64,000 nucleotides of DNA from positions 744,001 through 808,000 of the forward strand of contig JASJZH010000005.1 in the NCBI GenBank assembly GCA_037178975.1. The letters run 5' to 3'. Made by a program: the position numbers and the translations under genes. Positions 9,340 through 22,059 of this stretch are shown here, piece by piece. The stretch's first letter is position 1, and the number at the start of each line of letters is the position of its first letter. The DNA is from Oscheius tipulae (Eukaryota > Nematoda > Chromadorea > Rhabditida > Rhabditidae). The notes beneath the pieces were generated by a model. That model was not told the origin of the DNA, made no database searches, and saw only the letters and a list, made by a program, of their open reading frames with translations.

Positions 9340-12300
9340 ATCTCCGGCGTGTACCCGTGTCTAGTGGTTTGGATCTCGAAGTTATACCTGCAATTAAATT
9401 TTTTTTATAAAATCGTCGAAAATCGAAAAAGAGAACGAAGATCGAGACGGAAAGTAGAGAAAAATGATTGGGTCGTGGGTGTATGATTGATAGCAGAACC
9501 ACTTTCCGTTCTTAGAAAATCATATCATTTTGGAAGAAGACTCTCGGTCAAAACAGTTCTGGACAGGCTATTTTCCTCCTGTCAAAACTGTTTACTTCAG
9601 AACGGTAATCTGATCCGTCTCTTAATTGAAAAAGGACACCGTCCCCTGTCCTTCCCCCTCCTATTTTTGAGACCAAAAACTGCCCGTCTCCAAAATTTTA
9701 CCGTAGAAGTTTTAAGCGGAGAACTGATAAGGACAGAGTTGTTATTTTAGGAAAGGGACTATCCTTTAGACTTTGTCAACAATTAGGAGGAGTAGCAGTC
9801 TATCCAGGAGTTTTCTGAACTCACGATTTGCAAAAAAAAACAGGGCAATCATTGTTATGGAGAGTGGGTTTGATGGATTGAACGAAAACGCGGAGCACTG
9901 ACAAAAAGAGCCTGAGAGAGGTTTTCAGAGCAGAAAATATGAGTGACGAGGGTCATGAGAAAGTCACGAGGTTGTGACTCTTACTCCTGAAAGAGTTGCA
10001 AAACATGCCAAAAATTGAGGAAACGACTGAGCTGTTACGGCTGTAAATGATGGAAAAAGGCCTCCGAGTGTGAACTGTCGAGTCTCTGGCTCAGTCGAAA
10101 CGACTGCCCGTGTGAATTGTGGAGTACGTTAGCAATAAACTGCAGCAAAAAAAACAAAAAATTCTGTTACTGATCAGTTTCGTAACAGTTTCCTAGTCAT
10201 TGGCCCAGTGACGCGAAAACAAGATTCTCCTCTCTGAAGATTTTTTGCTGTGAAAAACAGTGTAAATTTGGGGGAGAACGAGAGGGTGGCAACTTTTCCT
10301 CTCATCTTGTTTTCGCCTTTTTGTCTCCGTGATTCTTATCAGTCCCCACTGTCCCCCAACATGGCAAACATAGCTAGAAGTTGAGAACAGGTGATAAAAA
10401 GAAGAGAGGAAAACGGGAAGGCATTGAAAAAGTGAAAGAGGAAATGTTCAATAATCGGAAATCCTCTTTGACTTAGGGATCATTCTCGGTCACTTCAGGC
10501 TTTTTTGGTCCGTTCGTTTGCTCACAATCTCACCAGGCTGTTTGCCAAAAAGGCGGTAAAGTGCATTTCAATACAATAAAGACAAGAAAGTGAAAGATCA
10601 TACCTGCAACAGTTCACACACAGTTGTTTCTTCATCAGAGACAATACTGTGGATTCAACTGAAATGTTTTTCCTGCTTCCAAAAGTGGCCACTTCCGGTT
10701 TCTTCCCACCCTAAGAAAAGAAAAAAAGGGCCTAATGAGCTGAGAAAGAAACTATTTTCGAGAGAACGTCACATCAGAGGCGAGTGGAAAATGGCTTGTT
10801 TTCATGCGTGCGTGTTGGGAAAGAGTCCAGAGCTTATTCTGGGGAATCGGTGGTTGGTCAACTTGGGCACAGAATGAGAGCTGTTTTTATTATTATTGTG
10901 GCTGTCTTACGGGAAAATGTTTATGCTTCGCTTATTGTTAATAAGAAAATGTCACACATGAAGAGAGCGCCGTGTTTTCGAGTTAAAATAGCAACAGTGC
11001 AGCTAAGTTAAGAATGTTATGAACGTATGAGCTGTCGAGTCAATCTTTACAGTTCACAGAAACTAACTGGTCAATGACCACCAATTCTCCTAGCAGAAGC
11101 TTACTAGATAAGATATAAGAAGCTGCACCGTCAGGGGACCCGAAAAAATTGCAGAGAACAAGAGGCAAACAAGTATGATTCGTAGGCAGTAGCCCTAAAT
11201 ATTGGCAGCTGTCATGCATGGTGTCAATACGGTAGTCTGGAGAGAGACAGTGAGGAAAACTTCAAAATAGGATCATAACATTTTCTCATTAAATTCACAC
11301 AGCCGACTGGACAACTTAACAAAGAAGCAAAACATAGAACCCAAGAGTCTGCTATTGTTGACGCGACCCCGGGAGAGCCTAATACTCAGAGATCAGTCCA
11401 GGACCAACTGAGAGGCGAAACTGGTTATGGGTCTCGAGACTGTTTTTCACGTCTGGCAGACTTCCTCCTCCTTTGGGATGCGCTGCAAAAAATATGGTTC
11501 TGCAGAAATGTACATGAGAATAGGGAAAAGTCAGCTATTTGTGCGAAAAACGAATGTAGGCAAACACATTTTTTCTGCCATAACAAGAGTTGAGTGAACT
11601 ACTAAACATACAAGTCGCGCGGGAACAGTTGTCGCATCCGTACTGTCTCGCATGAAAGCCACGGACTCGACAGTTCACACCTGTTTTTCTATCCAAAATT
11701 TTCGTACTAGTTGCAGTTTCAATTTTGGGTCATTAGTGAGACCAGTAATCTTCATATCTTCAGACACCCACAACTTCAAATCTCATCAATGTGTCTATTT
11801 GCGCAACCTTCCTGGCTCTCTCACTCTGCCACCACTAATCCCAGCTTAAATATAGTTTTGTAATGTTGAAAAACATCAAGTAGTCTTAGCGGAGAGCTCA
11901 AAAAATAAGCTGAAGCTGACGGCAGCGGGAGAGGGTGAGAAGCCTTGAGAGGATTTTGGGGATAGAAGAAAAATAGGATAGTTTGGAACAAAACTTGGCG
12001 AAACGATCACCCGTGTGAACTGTCGAAGCTATGGCTCCAGTTCTTAACAGACAGGAAAGCCTTGACGGTACATGCACACGCGGGGCGGGACGAGTACAAA
12101 CAAATAAGTTGGCAATCAGCTGATAGCGACCACAGGCTAGACCGGCTGGTCAAACAAGGTCATAAAGAGGGTTTTGGAACTAAAGATAGTTCAACACTGA
12201 AAGATAGCTCAACACTTGTGAGTTCTGATTAAAACGGCTCCATATTAAAACTACAAGGCCACATGCCCTTTGGAAGCAGAAGCGAGATCGTTTTTTACAA

Positions 12301-14437
12301 AAAGTGCAACGTGACACATTGCGAGAACGAGAAGAGGAGACAAATAAGCATAAAAGTGCTTTGCGAGCACCCTCATTTCAATGCAGGAAATATTTTGCAT
12401 ATTGTGTGTGGGTCATGGGGATTTTCGGGAGGGTCGGAAGAGCGGGAGTGCTCGGCGAGGACGACGAAAACATGGACTCTCTTTGAAAAACAAGACCAAC
12501 AACAGGATCAAGGTCGGCTAGATAGTAGAAAGGACGGCGCGTGTGAACTGTCGAGTCTATTTTATCTTTTAACTATTCTCATCTCCTGCCACCGTACCCA
12601 CACGCCTGGAAGTCCTATAAGCAAATTGCGGCTTATTTTTCCCGCATAAACAGGATATGTTTGGCTCTCTGAGAGTAGGAAGATTCTAATGAAAAAGAGA
12701 GAAAGGAAAACAGCAGCTTTATGAGGAGGAAGCTGGACCAAGTAGGTGCTGAAAGTTTTGACTAGGGATCAAGTGAACATTGGACAAATGACTGCACGTG
12801 TGAACTGTGGCATCTTCGAGGACTATGCAAGCTTGGCAAGGAAGGGGGCTTCCCCGCAACGTGACTTGTCTAAAACTCGATCTGTTGACGTCAGCTGCGC
12901 AACGGAGAGCGTAAAATCAAAACAGGCCGGTCTAACCGCGGGGCAAGCCGTCCTTACCATTCTAATTGACCTTTTGCAGGACGATAAACTGTTCCACCAG
13001 ATGGCCGTAAACAGTATTGGTTCAAGGTATATTTTTAAGCCGGAGCCAGTGACTGTACCAATTTAAAATAGTAGTTTATTCATTTAAAATCTCTCTTCTG
13101 ACCACAGCTCACACCCACTTTTACCCTGCAAAAACATCCAATCTATCGGGAGAGCTCAGTGAGCTTAATTTGAGACCAGGAAGGCTGTGTAGAAGGCAGA
13201 GCACAAAAATAGAAACATGGACGAAAACACATAGCTAGAACTGAAAATGGGGAACAAGGGTAAATAATTCAACGTCAGGAGTTTTTGACGTTGAAGAAAA
13301 ATCAGAGAATAGACAGTTCAGTTCACACGGGCAGTAAGCTTCCACATGTCGTACCGAAAGCTCCATCATCCAAATTTTCGTTCAATTTTATATTCAGCTT
13401 TCACACTCAAAGTTCTCTTAAAAGTTCTATTTTCATCCTCTCGCGCTCATTCTTCTCAAATATCTTGTTGTTGTTGCAAACTCGGCGGCGGCTGCGGCAG
13501 GGAAGGCGGCATCGTCGCATTTAGACTCACTGCCTCAATGTCTAGAGCACGTGGCGGGGCCCTAGGGGTACGCAAACAAGTCGAGAATAGCCTCTTCTCA
13601 GCGTTTCCCGCCAAAATTGGAAAAAATTGAAAAGTAGTAAGGACAAAGGGGATAGAGGAAAAAGAGACATTGTTTATAGTGCAACCAGATTGGCACGTGA
13701 CCTGGAAGCGGGAGTGAGAGAAGGGAAAAACTGAAAAATAACAAGTTGGAAAGATGGACTGAGATTAGAGATGCACCCGTACCGTCTCGGCTATTGTCAG
13801 AGACCGACTCGACAGTTCACACAAACAGTCATTTCTCCCAGGGTCAGAAGCTCGACAGTTCACACGCGCAGTTGTTTCTCCAAAGTCAAAGGCCAAAATT
13901 ACGATACGATTTTCAGTTGCCCTTTCCCCGTCAACAAACGGCTGCAAATCAAGCTGGCCTCATTTGGAATGCAGGACTAAGTAAGCAGTTGGGATAAACA
14001 TAGCCTCGAAGAGAGCTCATACTGACCAAATCGGAGCTCATGTGATCCTTTTTTAGAGGCCATTGTTAGACGACGGGAAGCGGACCTCTAAAACATGTTG
14101 ACGAGACAGGAAGACGAAGAGGGCAGCAAATTTTTTGACGCACTCGCTGTGCACTTTAGGACTTTGAAAATAAGGAATACGGCTTCTAGCCTTGGTATTG
14201 TTTCCCTTACAGCACCAGGTATCTCAAAATGCAAAACATGATCATATTTATGTCTTTTTCCCACGATCCGATCACCGCCAATTATAAACTACTCTGAATG
14301 GTTTGTTTGTGTCAGAATTGGAGACCATAGTTGGGACAGCTTTTTGTAGACTAGTGGATCAGAAACCTGGCAGTTTCAGGGCATAACGAGGTCATAAACA
14401 GAAATTATGACTCGAAACGAGGGTTCGCTGGAACCTT

Positions 14438-14605
14438 GAGCTTGAAACTGTTGCTCACACGTACCATCACAGGCTAGTAAAACGGCTCTGGGTGTGAACT
14501 GTCGGGCTTTTAGTTAGTCAAAAAAAAAAGTGAAATACGACAGTCCGTGTGAACTGTCGAGACAGTATCTTTGGAAACACGACTGAGTGAGTACACTGTC
14601 GAGGT
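14438..14605 (+). repeat. Composite repeat unit, copy 1
   Basis: This ~165 bp unit aligns along its length with 15245-15425. Shared blocks, in order, are GCTTGAAA.TGTTGC, CGTACCATC.CAGG.TAG, GGGTGAACTGTC-like, AGT(A)AAAAAAAAAGTG, ATAC.AC, then GTGTGAACT..C.AGACAGTA and TTTGG. The pair shows that the small repeats at 9-16 kb belong to a larger unit. Confidence 0.7.
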
Positions 14606-15244
14606 GCTCGCTTTCTAATTAGGTCGACCGAGAGAGCACGGATGTGACTCTTTAAAACCTCTGTAGTTTTGTTTATTGGTTCTGCTTTCCAAAAAAAACA
14701 ACAGAGGTTAGAATAAAGATAGAAGGCAAACAGCCTACGTGTGTGGTCAGCGATCAAATATTGCCTAGGCTTGCCAGCCATCCAGCCTGCGCCAGAAATA
14801 CACAGCATAGAGAGAGAGAGAGAGTCGTGGGAACATGAGCGTAAACAAGCAGTCGAGAAGCGACAGGGGAGACCCCCAAAGAAAGACATAACTTAATTGC
14901 AGAGTGAAAAGTTGCAAAACATGAAAAAAGGCTCTACTGGGTGATGGGGAGAGCGAACTGAGAGTTTGTTTTCGGACATTTTGCCCCCAACCGACGGAAT
15001 CACGTGTGTTTCGGCTGGGAACACAATCCTGAACGCCATCTTTCACTCTCTTCCCTCTGGTTCTCTCTGCCAATTAGGTGGGTATCAGAGGGTGGCAGAA
15101 TCTAAAGGGGCAGATGGAGAAGAAAAATGGGGGTGGTGGAAGACAGAGACAAACAAGGGTAGGAAAGAACCTAATTTTCGGCGGGAGAGAGGGTCGTTTG
15201 GGATTTTGTGGGGTGCATAACATTGCAGAAAAGATACTAAATGT

Positions 15245-15425
15245 CTTAAGCTTGAAATTGTTGCACCCGTACCATCGCAGGTTAGGAAAACAACTGCGCG
15301 GGTGAACTGTCTAACCTGGGGCTAGTAAAAAAAAAGTGGAATACAACTGTCAGTGTGAACTTTCAAGACAGTATTTTTGGTTAAACAACTTCGCGTGTGA
15401 ACTTGTCGAATTTGTGTCTTTGGGA
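15245..15425 (+). repeat. Composite repeat unit, copy 2
   Basis: Second full copy of the unit at 14438-14605, with the same block order and an A-tract in the middle. A shorter, more degraded copy lies at about 16140-16265, inside the first intron of the neighbouring secreted-protein gene. Confidence 0.7.
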
Positions 15426-15699
15426 AAAGTACTGGCCGGTGATCACTGGACTCAGAAAGATAACCAAATAGCTATTACATGTTTTTTTGATTTTTCAAAA
15501 AAAAAAAATTTAAAATGTGGAACTTTTAAGCCTAATGCCCATTAGTCTCTTTTCTGTTTTCTTCCGCAAAACCCCCCTTCGCAACATCCGTCCTAATCAT
15601 TCGCACGATCTGTGATAACTCTTTCTAACTATAGCCCTCTATAGTGACAGCATTAATCTCTTTCCATGAACAAGGCTCAACTAATCATATAATCTTTAC

Positions 15700-16445
15700 T
15701 CAAAGAAACTGCTCGTACTCATCAATCACGTCCTTTAACTTTTCCATTCTGACCGTCTTGTCAGCTGTAATGTAGCTTTCCTCGCCCAGAAGAAGCATGC
15801 ATCGCTTGTAGAATTCCGCTCCCTTGTCCGGCTTCGCATGGAAGTAATTCTTAATGAGCTCGGTGCCAATCGTTTCATACAGGGGAATGGCTTCGGCAAT
15901 TTCCTTAAAGTTATGCATGTGACCGATACTTCAGAGAACACAAACGTATGTATCGTCCGGGTACATGTCAATCAGAAGCCGCTTCCTTTCTTCGGTACTG
16001 AGCTTGAGATCAGCCAGCACGGACATGACTTTTTGATACTCGACGCGAGTCTTGGGGTCGACACGAAGCTCGGCGAGGAGGTCTTGGACTGGCTTGTCGA
16101 TTAACTGAAGCAATAAATTGAAAAACAGCATTGGAACTTTAAAGAAACAACTGCTCGTGTTAACCGCCGAGGCTGCAATCAGTAAAAAAAAAAAAAAGAA
16201 GCGGAAAGCTACTGGGCGTGTGAACTGTGGAGTCGTTGATCATCTATACAACCGTACCGTCTCACAAACTGAGTAAAATATTGTTTTAAAGAAGAGCTAC
16301 TGGGTTGCATCAAACCTTTAAAACGCACATCATACAATTCATCAGCTTTCAGTTCCTTCCTAGCAGCTTCAGCTACTGGTTTAGTTGTTGGGCTACCCAG
16401 CACCAGTAGGGTTAAAGCAGAGAAGTAAATAAGTGCGGACAGCAT
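15700..16445 (-). CDS. Small secreted protein (family S, copy 2)
   Basis: Exons 16445-16329, 16104-15946 and 15903-15700 join in phase 0 to give 159 residues. The first exon codes a signal peptide (MLSALIYFSALTLLVLGSP). The mature part is helical and charged. LSTEERKRLLID matches MTPKERKAALQT, and IPLYETIGTELI matches IPLYESIRALIV in the 19.7 kb copy; GAEFYKRCMLLLGEESYIT matches the third block. I do not know the function; a secreted helical protein with rapid divergence is all the sequence supports. The first donor (GAT|GTGCGT) was chosen because it alone keeps the frame. Intron 1 holds a degraded composite repeat and an A-tract, showing that the repeat has inserted in or near this gene. Confidence 0.8.
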
Positions 16446-19400
16446 AGTCTGGAAATTAAGTTTTGAAGGCGGATGTTTATAAGCCCGAGAGAATCACAAG
16501 ATACTGACAGTTGCTCTGGAAGAAGCATTTGTTTACTAGTGGTCTAGGTATCAACCTGGCAGAATCAAATAAGTTTGAAGAGTCTCAGAGAGTTAAAAAC
16601 TAACAAATCATCATAGGATAGCCATTTTATAGTCCCGATTATCTATTGGTCCAGCTGTTAGATGACCCTGACTGTTTGTTTGCACTGCAGTCACTTTCCT
16701 GTTGACCACAGTCAAACTGTCCGGATATATAAGTTTGCTGAAGTAACCAGGGGTACGGGTGCTTAAGTTGTACGAAGTAGTTGTAAGAAAGGCTTATAGT
16801 ATGCTTCCGTTGAATCCCTAACCAGATTACGATGATAATTTTTGGAGTCAAGGGTCAGGAGGATTTGTAGACGTAGAAAGGAGGAAGCGGATTCGCAATT
16901 CAAGATATAGTGACAGCGAAATGATAATAATGTTCTTCTTATATTATATTTTGGCTCTTAGGTATTCCATAAAATTTTAGATACCCCTTGGAAACTAGGT
17001 GCTAGAATGAAGGACCCACTTTAGGCGTCCTTTTTAATGTAAATTATTTTACGCGTTTATAGCTTCTTCAGGGTTTAAGCAAGTGGAAAGGGTCCAGTTT
17101 CTGCTAGAAAAAAATGAACGCCCCCCGTAAAGCACCCCTTTCGAGATCCCTCCAAACAGAAAATAAAGAATTTGAACTTTTAGATTAGATTAGAATATTC
17201 ATTTGTCCAGATGGATCAAACATTGGTTATGTACAAAATGATGGGGAAAAAATTGGGGAGTAGCAGAGGGTTTCAGGAATTGACTTACAGGAATAATATA
17301 GTTTGAAACACTCGAGGCTGTGCCTACATACCGGGACGACTAGTAGAAACTGCTGTGAGAGCTAGGCTCCAATCACACCTTACTGGGTCGCAGAGAATCT
17401 AAAAGAGAAACTGTATATTTATTGCAAACAAAAGTGGTATGGACTGTCAAAAGTATGGTACGAATAAAATAATTTGCATTTATGGAGCCCGTAAATGAAT
17501 ATGACGCCTGAAAGAGTGGGACGCCTAAAATCCATCGGAGTTACGAGCCGCCTCAGAGCCACAAGAATCTATTTTTTTTGTTGTTGGTACAATTGGACAT
17601 TTAACCTCGCGTTTTGAAGCCTGACCGAATAAACTCTGCCTTTTTCCGGTCGAAATTAGAAGTCCGAGTAACTTTTCTAGTTATAGCTTGTAAGCTCAAG
17701 AACATATAGTGTTCGGCAGCAGAGAACAGGCACCGGAACAGCACGTGTACTCAATACCATTCCTCCATAGATCCCACCCGTACCGTCTTGGAAATCTTAC
17801 AAATCCATTGTGACTCACTAATGCTAACGTCCCGTGCTTCCTACCCATTGCCCTTTTAAATGTTGTAGTCTTTTCCCCCGTTTGTCCATGAACCACATTC
17901 TTGATTGATACAACACTTGTACTGATTGACCTAGTTTGATTAATTCGCGTGCTGGAAAATTTTTGCACATGTCGAGGCAAAAAAAGAGAATTAGAACGAA
18001 ATTAGGCGGCAGGGCAAACTGGTGGAAAATCAAAACACCGGTCTATAAATGGTGCGAAACTGAAAGACACAAACTGTTCTACTTGGTTAGCGACTTATAG
18101 TTAATATTCTATAAACCAATCCATAAAGTTAGAATACAGCATGTTCGAGCAAAGATACCCTGCTGAAGCTACAGGTCTCTAACAATTTACTTATACAAAA
18201 TTGTTTCGTACTGGTAGCAGTAATGGAGAGATAAGATAATGGATGAATACCTGTCACCAAAAGGGGATTGGACGAGGACGAACCAGACAAGTTTGCAGTC
18301 ACACCCGGCCTTATATTCGCCGCCGAGATGGTACGAGCCTGGCCGGCCGAAGGCAAGCTTTATTCTGGAAGTTAGCAAGCGGTTTGGTGAGTGCATCTTA
18401 TTAAGTAACAACGTTCCAACATTTAAGATTACTGCCTGTACTAATTTAGTGTAAGCAAATAACGAACGGTTTGTCACTTTCAGATGTTTTCCCCTCTTGG
18501 CTTTATACGTCTTAGATAAACCCTTTCTCAGAACATGTACCTCGAAAAAGGATGTATAAACCTGGTCTAGGTCTTGCACTTTCCGATCTTCTGCTCACAC
18601 AATCTGTCCTTTTCGAGTTACCCTTTTCTTGACGTACCTATCTCCCTTGAACCCGTTCAAATCCTACGATTGTGGTCATATAGGGAAATCTCTTCAAAAG
18701 AAGGCGTCAACCCACTTTTGCAGCAGTAAACCGAGTTCTCTATTTAGTCTCGGTAATCTCAGTGGAAAACAAGGATTACATCATTTTGTTGATAAGGGAA
18801 ATTGCCATAAGTGTTTACAGTTGCTCTAATTCAATAAGCTGACTCAAATGTTTGGGAGTAAATAGCGATTATGGTTAACTGTTCGAAACTTTTTGATCAT
18901 CTTTTGATTCCACTCGTTGAGAGTTGAAAATTAGCTGGTTGGCTGACAGGTGGAAAAAAATGAGGAAATGAGTAAGCTTTGGGAAAAAAAAACTTATGCG
19001 CAGCTGAAAATCTGGCAATGCTCTGAGAATCAATTCAGAAACTGTTCTGGCATTAACTGGTTATGGCTGTTAAGGACGTAGTATTTTTTTTAAACAGAAA
19101 CAGACAGTCAGCCTGATTAACTTGATGTTTCACTAAGATGTTTCACTTAGTTCTGTCCCTTAATTTCTCTGAGGTCCCGAATTTTCGACGGGACCTTAAA
19201 GCCCGTGTCCAGCTACTGTCCATCTATTAGCTTATTTCACACGAGGACAGCACTCTCGCTTTAATGGCAATTAAACCTTAAGTAAATTTTTAGTTTGTTG
19301 TCCCCCGAAAAAATCTTTTGATCGAAAAGACTAACGCAATTTCAACGCCAGTTGCCGTGCAACCCTTTACACCAACTTAAGTAATTAAGAAATTCACATG

Positions 19401-19657
19401 GGACTTCGGCTTCCAACAGATGTTCGGATAAAAAATGTATCCACCTCCTCCCTGACCCTTGGCTGCCTTCTTCCTAATTGAGTTCTTTGAATCAGAGAGA
19501 GAGAGAGAGAGAGACGGAGAGAGGCCGTTCTCCACCCCTTTGCCTTTTTTCATGTCTTGCTTGCAACTCCGCCCCGAATATTAACCTACGGCCACACCCT
19601 TCCTCCAAGCTCAGTTGTCCTCCCGTCTTCAGCCAAGGCATCATCCTAAAAAAAACT
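16446..19657. other. Gap between divergent secreted-family genes
   Basis: No gene is supported. The stretch contains dispersed core motifs at 17773-17790 (forward) and 18322-18339 (reverse). Open frames on the minus strand at 17.7-18.6 kb lack matching splice structure or recognisable domains. A (GA)n tract at about 19493-19514 lies just upstream of the next gene. Confidence 0.4.
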
Positions 19658-20643
19658 ATGCTGAAGCTGGTATTTCTCGGAGCCTGTGTCCTCCTGACCT
19701 CGACCGCTCCCTACAATCCTTCACGCAAGGCGGAGGCTCTCTTCCGGGTAGGAGGTGCTCATTAATCGTCTTAACAGAAAGTTAAGGTAATCAATCGTCC
19801 TACAGCCCAACTGGCCGAGATGCTCAAAGACGACCAGGAGCTGCGTGGCGGCTTCCAGAAGGCCATGTCAGTGATTGTGGACTTCACAATGACACCGAAG
19901 GAGCGAAAAGCAGCTCTCCAGACCGTGATGGAGGTCAAGAATGGGGAGATGACCAAGGTAAGGACGGTTTTTTTGTTCTTAAGGCGTCTATAAAGACATG
20001 AAGCAATGGAAAACATAATCGTTGAAGACACATTTGTGCATTAGGAAGATGTACAAATGGACTCAAAACATTTTAGCATAGGAGAATGTTCAGCAAAAAA
20101 ACAAAATGGAGTTCGGCGCTGTATGAGGCGTAGAGTATACACAGTTCGGACCTTGTTGACTATACTTTTTATGGTATTAACGCTAACATTGGTTTGAGGA
20201 CTAGTTGCATTATGGTTAGAAATCAGCAACAAATTTAGGTTTTGAACAACTCGAAACGTCTCTTCACATTCTTCAGTTTATATTAGGCTTCGCCCCAACA
20301 TAGTCTTTGCAAATAGAAAGCATTGCAATTATTTCCACGGGACACTTGGGGGTGGAGTTCCTTGAGAAAAATGCTGTCGCTTGATCTCAGAGAAAAAAAA
20401 TTGAAAGCAGGGTTTAAAACAAAAAGTATTAAATTCGTCTTTCAGCAAATCGAAATGGTCATCCCGCTCTACGAGTCGATCCGGGCCCTCATCGTCGAGA
20501 CCTTCTTCCCTCGCAATCCAGAGCTCGGAGCCAGATTCTTCGAAGAGGCTCTGTTCCTCATTGTGGACGATGGCTACATTGAAGCCACGACTGAAGACCG
20601 TCGTCTCCAGCTCGAGAGTCTCATCTCCAAATACGTTCTCTAA
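19658..20643 (+). CDS. Small secreted protein (family S, copy 3)
   Basis: Exons 19658-19747, 19778-19957 and 20446-20643 join in phase 0 to give 155 residues. The first intron is only 30 bp and the second 488 bp. The signal peptide is MLKLVFLGACVLLTSTAPY. Mature blocks are LAEMLKDDQELRGGFQKAM, MTPKERKAALQ, IPLYESIRALIV and GARFFEEALFLIVDDGYIEA. The frame is open upstream of this ATG to 19478, but this ATG begins a clean signal peptide, so it is preferred. The protein is predicted extracellular with unknown role. The copy at 15.7-16.4 kb is in opposite orientation, so the two are divergently transcribed about 3.2 kb apart. Confidence 0.85.
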
Positions 20644-22059
20644 AAGTGTGTATTATGTACTTCACCCAAGAGAATCTTGTTTGGGTTCACGGGTGAACAG
20701 CTATTTTGTTGAGATCGCTGAATGAAATAGCAGTTGCAGCAACGTGTGTTGATTATTTGAATGGGTTGAACGGGAGGCGAGATTGCGCTAGAGAGCACCT
20801 AAGCTGACCGAAATCGTGCTCTTAAAAATGACTTGAAATACTGGGACCACTGCAAAAGCAAACTAATTAAATACATTGAAAACAGTTAAAACAATTTCCC
20901 ATCTTATATTTATCAGGCAGTAAGACTGGCGTAAAAGATGACAGTTTATACTTTGTGTATTGTCTACCTTAACTTCAATGTTCCATGTGGAACTGTCCAT
21001 TTTTTACTTCACTATTTTACCTACTATACGATCTTCAATCTTTTAAGTAAGCATGTCGAGATGGTTGGAATATAGGACTTTAAAGTTAAACAAAGAAAAT
21101 CAAAGCTAATTTTCTTAGAATGACTGCCTTTATAGATCGTCTCGAAAACATTAAGTTACTGTATTCATATTTTCCTATCTACTGATTTTTCCATTCTTTT
21201 TACTTTAAATGAACTTCAATTCTACAGGCCTGCTGGATCTCTGCTTATAACTTATTGCTCATTGCTTTTCGCACAGCATATTTCTCGCTTGAGAAATTGT
21301 TGCCATATCGCCTAATCGGCCAATGTTCTTTTACGCAAGAACTGAAAAGAAATTAGCCGTGTCAGCAAGCGCATAATGTCAGCATAAGTGCAAATTTTTT
21401 GCTCGGCTATTTTAATCTGATTTCATCCGCCTGATTAGCTATCAATGCTGCAGAATTGAGGAAGTACAAATTATGGAGGGCTTTTGGGCTTCTCAAAGTT
21501 TGCACAGGATATTCATGGTGGAACTTCATGCCATTCACACAGCTGATAACCGATAATATTTGCTCCTCGAAGGTGTCAGTGTTTGTTCAGCTTGGGGGTC
21601 AGATCGGCAGTCTCGACTTCCCCGAGCCTTTGACTTGCTTAACTTTAAACTTTAACTTATAGTGATTGTAATATTGATATATCGTCAGCTACCAAAATTA
21701 AGCTACGAAAATTCCTAAACGTGCTGTAACCTCACATTGTAGCTTGTTGGGACGCAAACGTCGTGTGTCCAGATGGTACGAGTGCGGATCAACCAACGGG
21801 AATAAATTTTAAATGTACTATCCGTTGAAAAATATAGAGAAAAATACAAAGATCGACGCACAGGCCAGATCACCCCTTATCAATTGCGGTGAACAGCTCT
21901 TACTTCCCACTATCAGTCTTTCTCTAGTTTACTTTGCTGAATCACAAATGACAATTTTGCGATTTATAGGGTCTGGTCCAATTTTGCTCATTTTAAAGTG
22001 CTGTTTTCTTCCTTTCATGTCTGTACAGTTAACTTTATTCAAGACTTTCTTTAAGAACG
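20644..22059. other. AT-rich gap
   Basis: No gene is supported. One reverse dispersed core (CAGATGGTACGAGTGCGG) lies at about 21770-21787. The remainder is AT-rich with no clear splice structure. Confidence 0.4.

Larger units (their letters stand above)
9036..16265. repeat. Cluster of a ~25 bp dispersed repeat (GACAGTTCACACGCGCAGTT)
   Basis: I count roughly 20-25 copies, in both orientations, of a sequence close to GACAGTTCACACGCGCAGTT followed by GTTT. Good copies lie near 9042, 9116, 9157, 10073, 10098, 10608, 11668, 12012, 12541, 12794, 13316, 13810, 13853, 14490, 14545, 15297, 15350, 15390 and 16216. Outside about 9-16.3 kb I see almost none. Several copies sit 20-40 bp from the more widely dispersed core GCACCCGTACCGTCTCGG, for example at 11631, 13773, 15263 and 16251. 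No gene is supported between 9.4 and 15.7 kb; short open frames there are made of this repeat. Confidence 0.8.

Noticed and set aside
12746-13066. 106-codon plus-strand frame with DDKLFHQMAVNSIG, faintly like a family S helix
   Set aside because: The match is about a dozen residues, and the start of the frame is made of the 9-16 kb repeat (TARVNCG), so I do not call an exon.
18187-18579. 130-codon minus-strand frame
   Set aside because: No recognisable domain or signal peptide, no good splice partners, and it includes a dispersed core motif.
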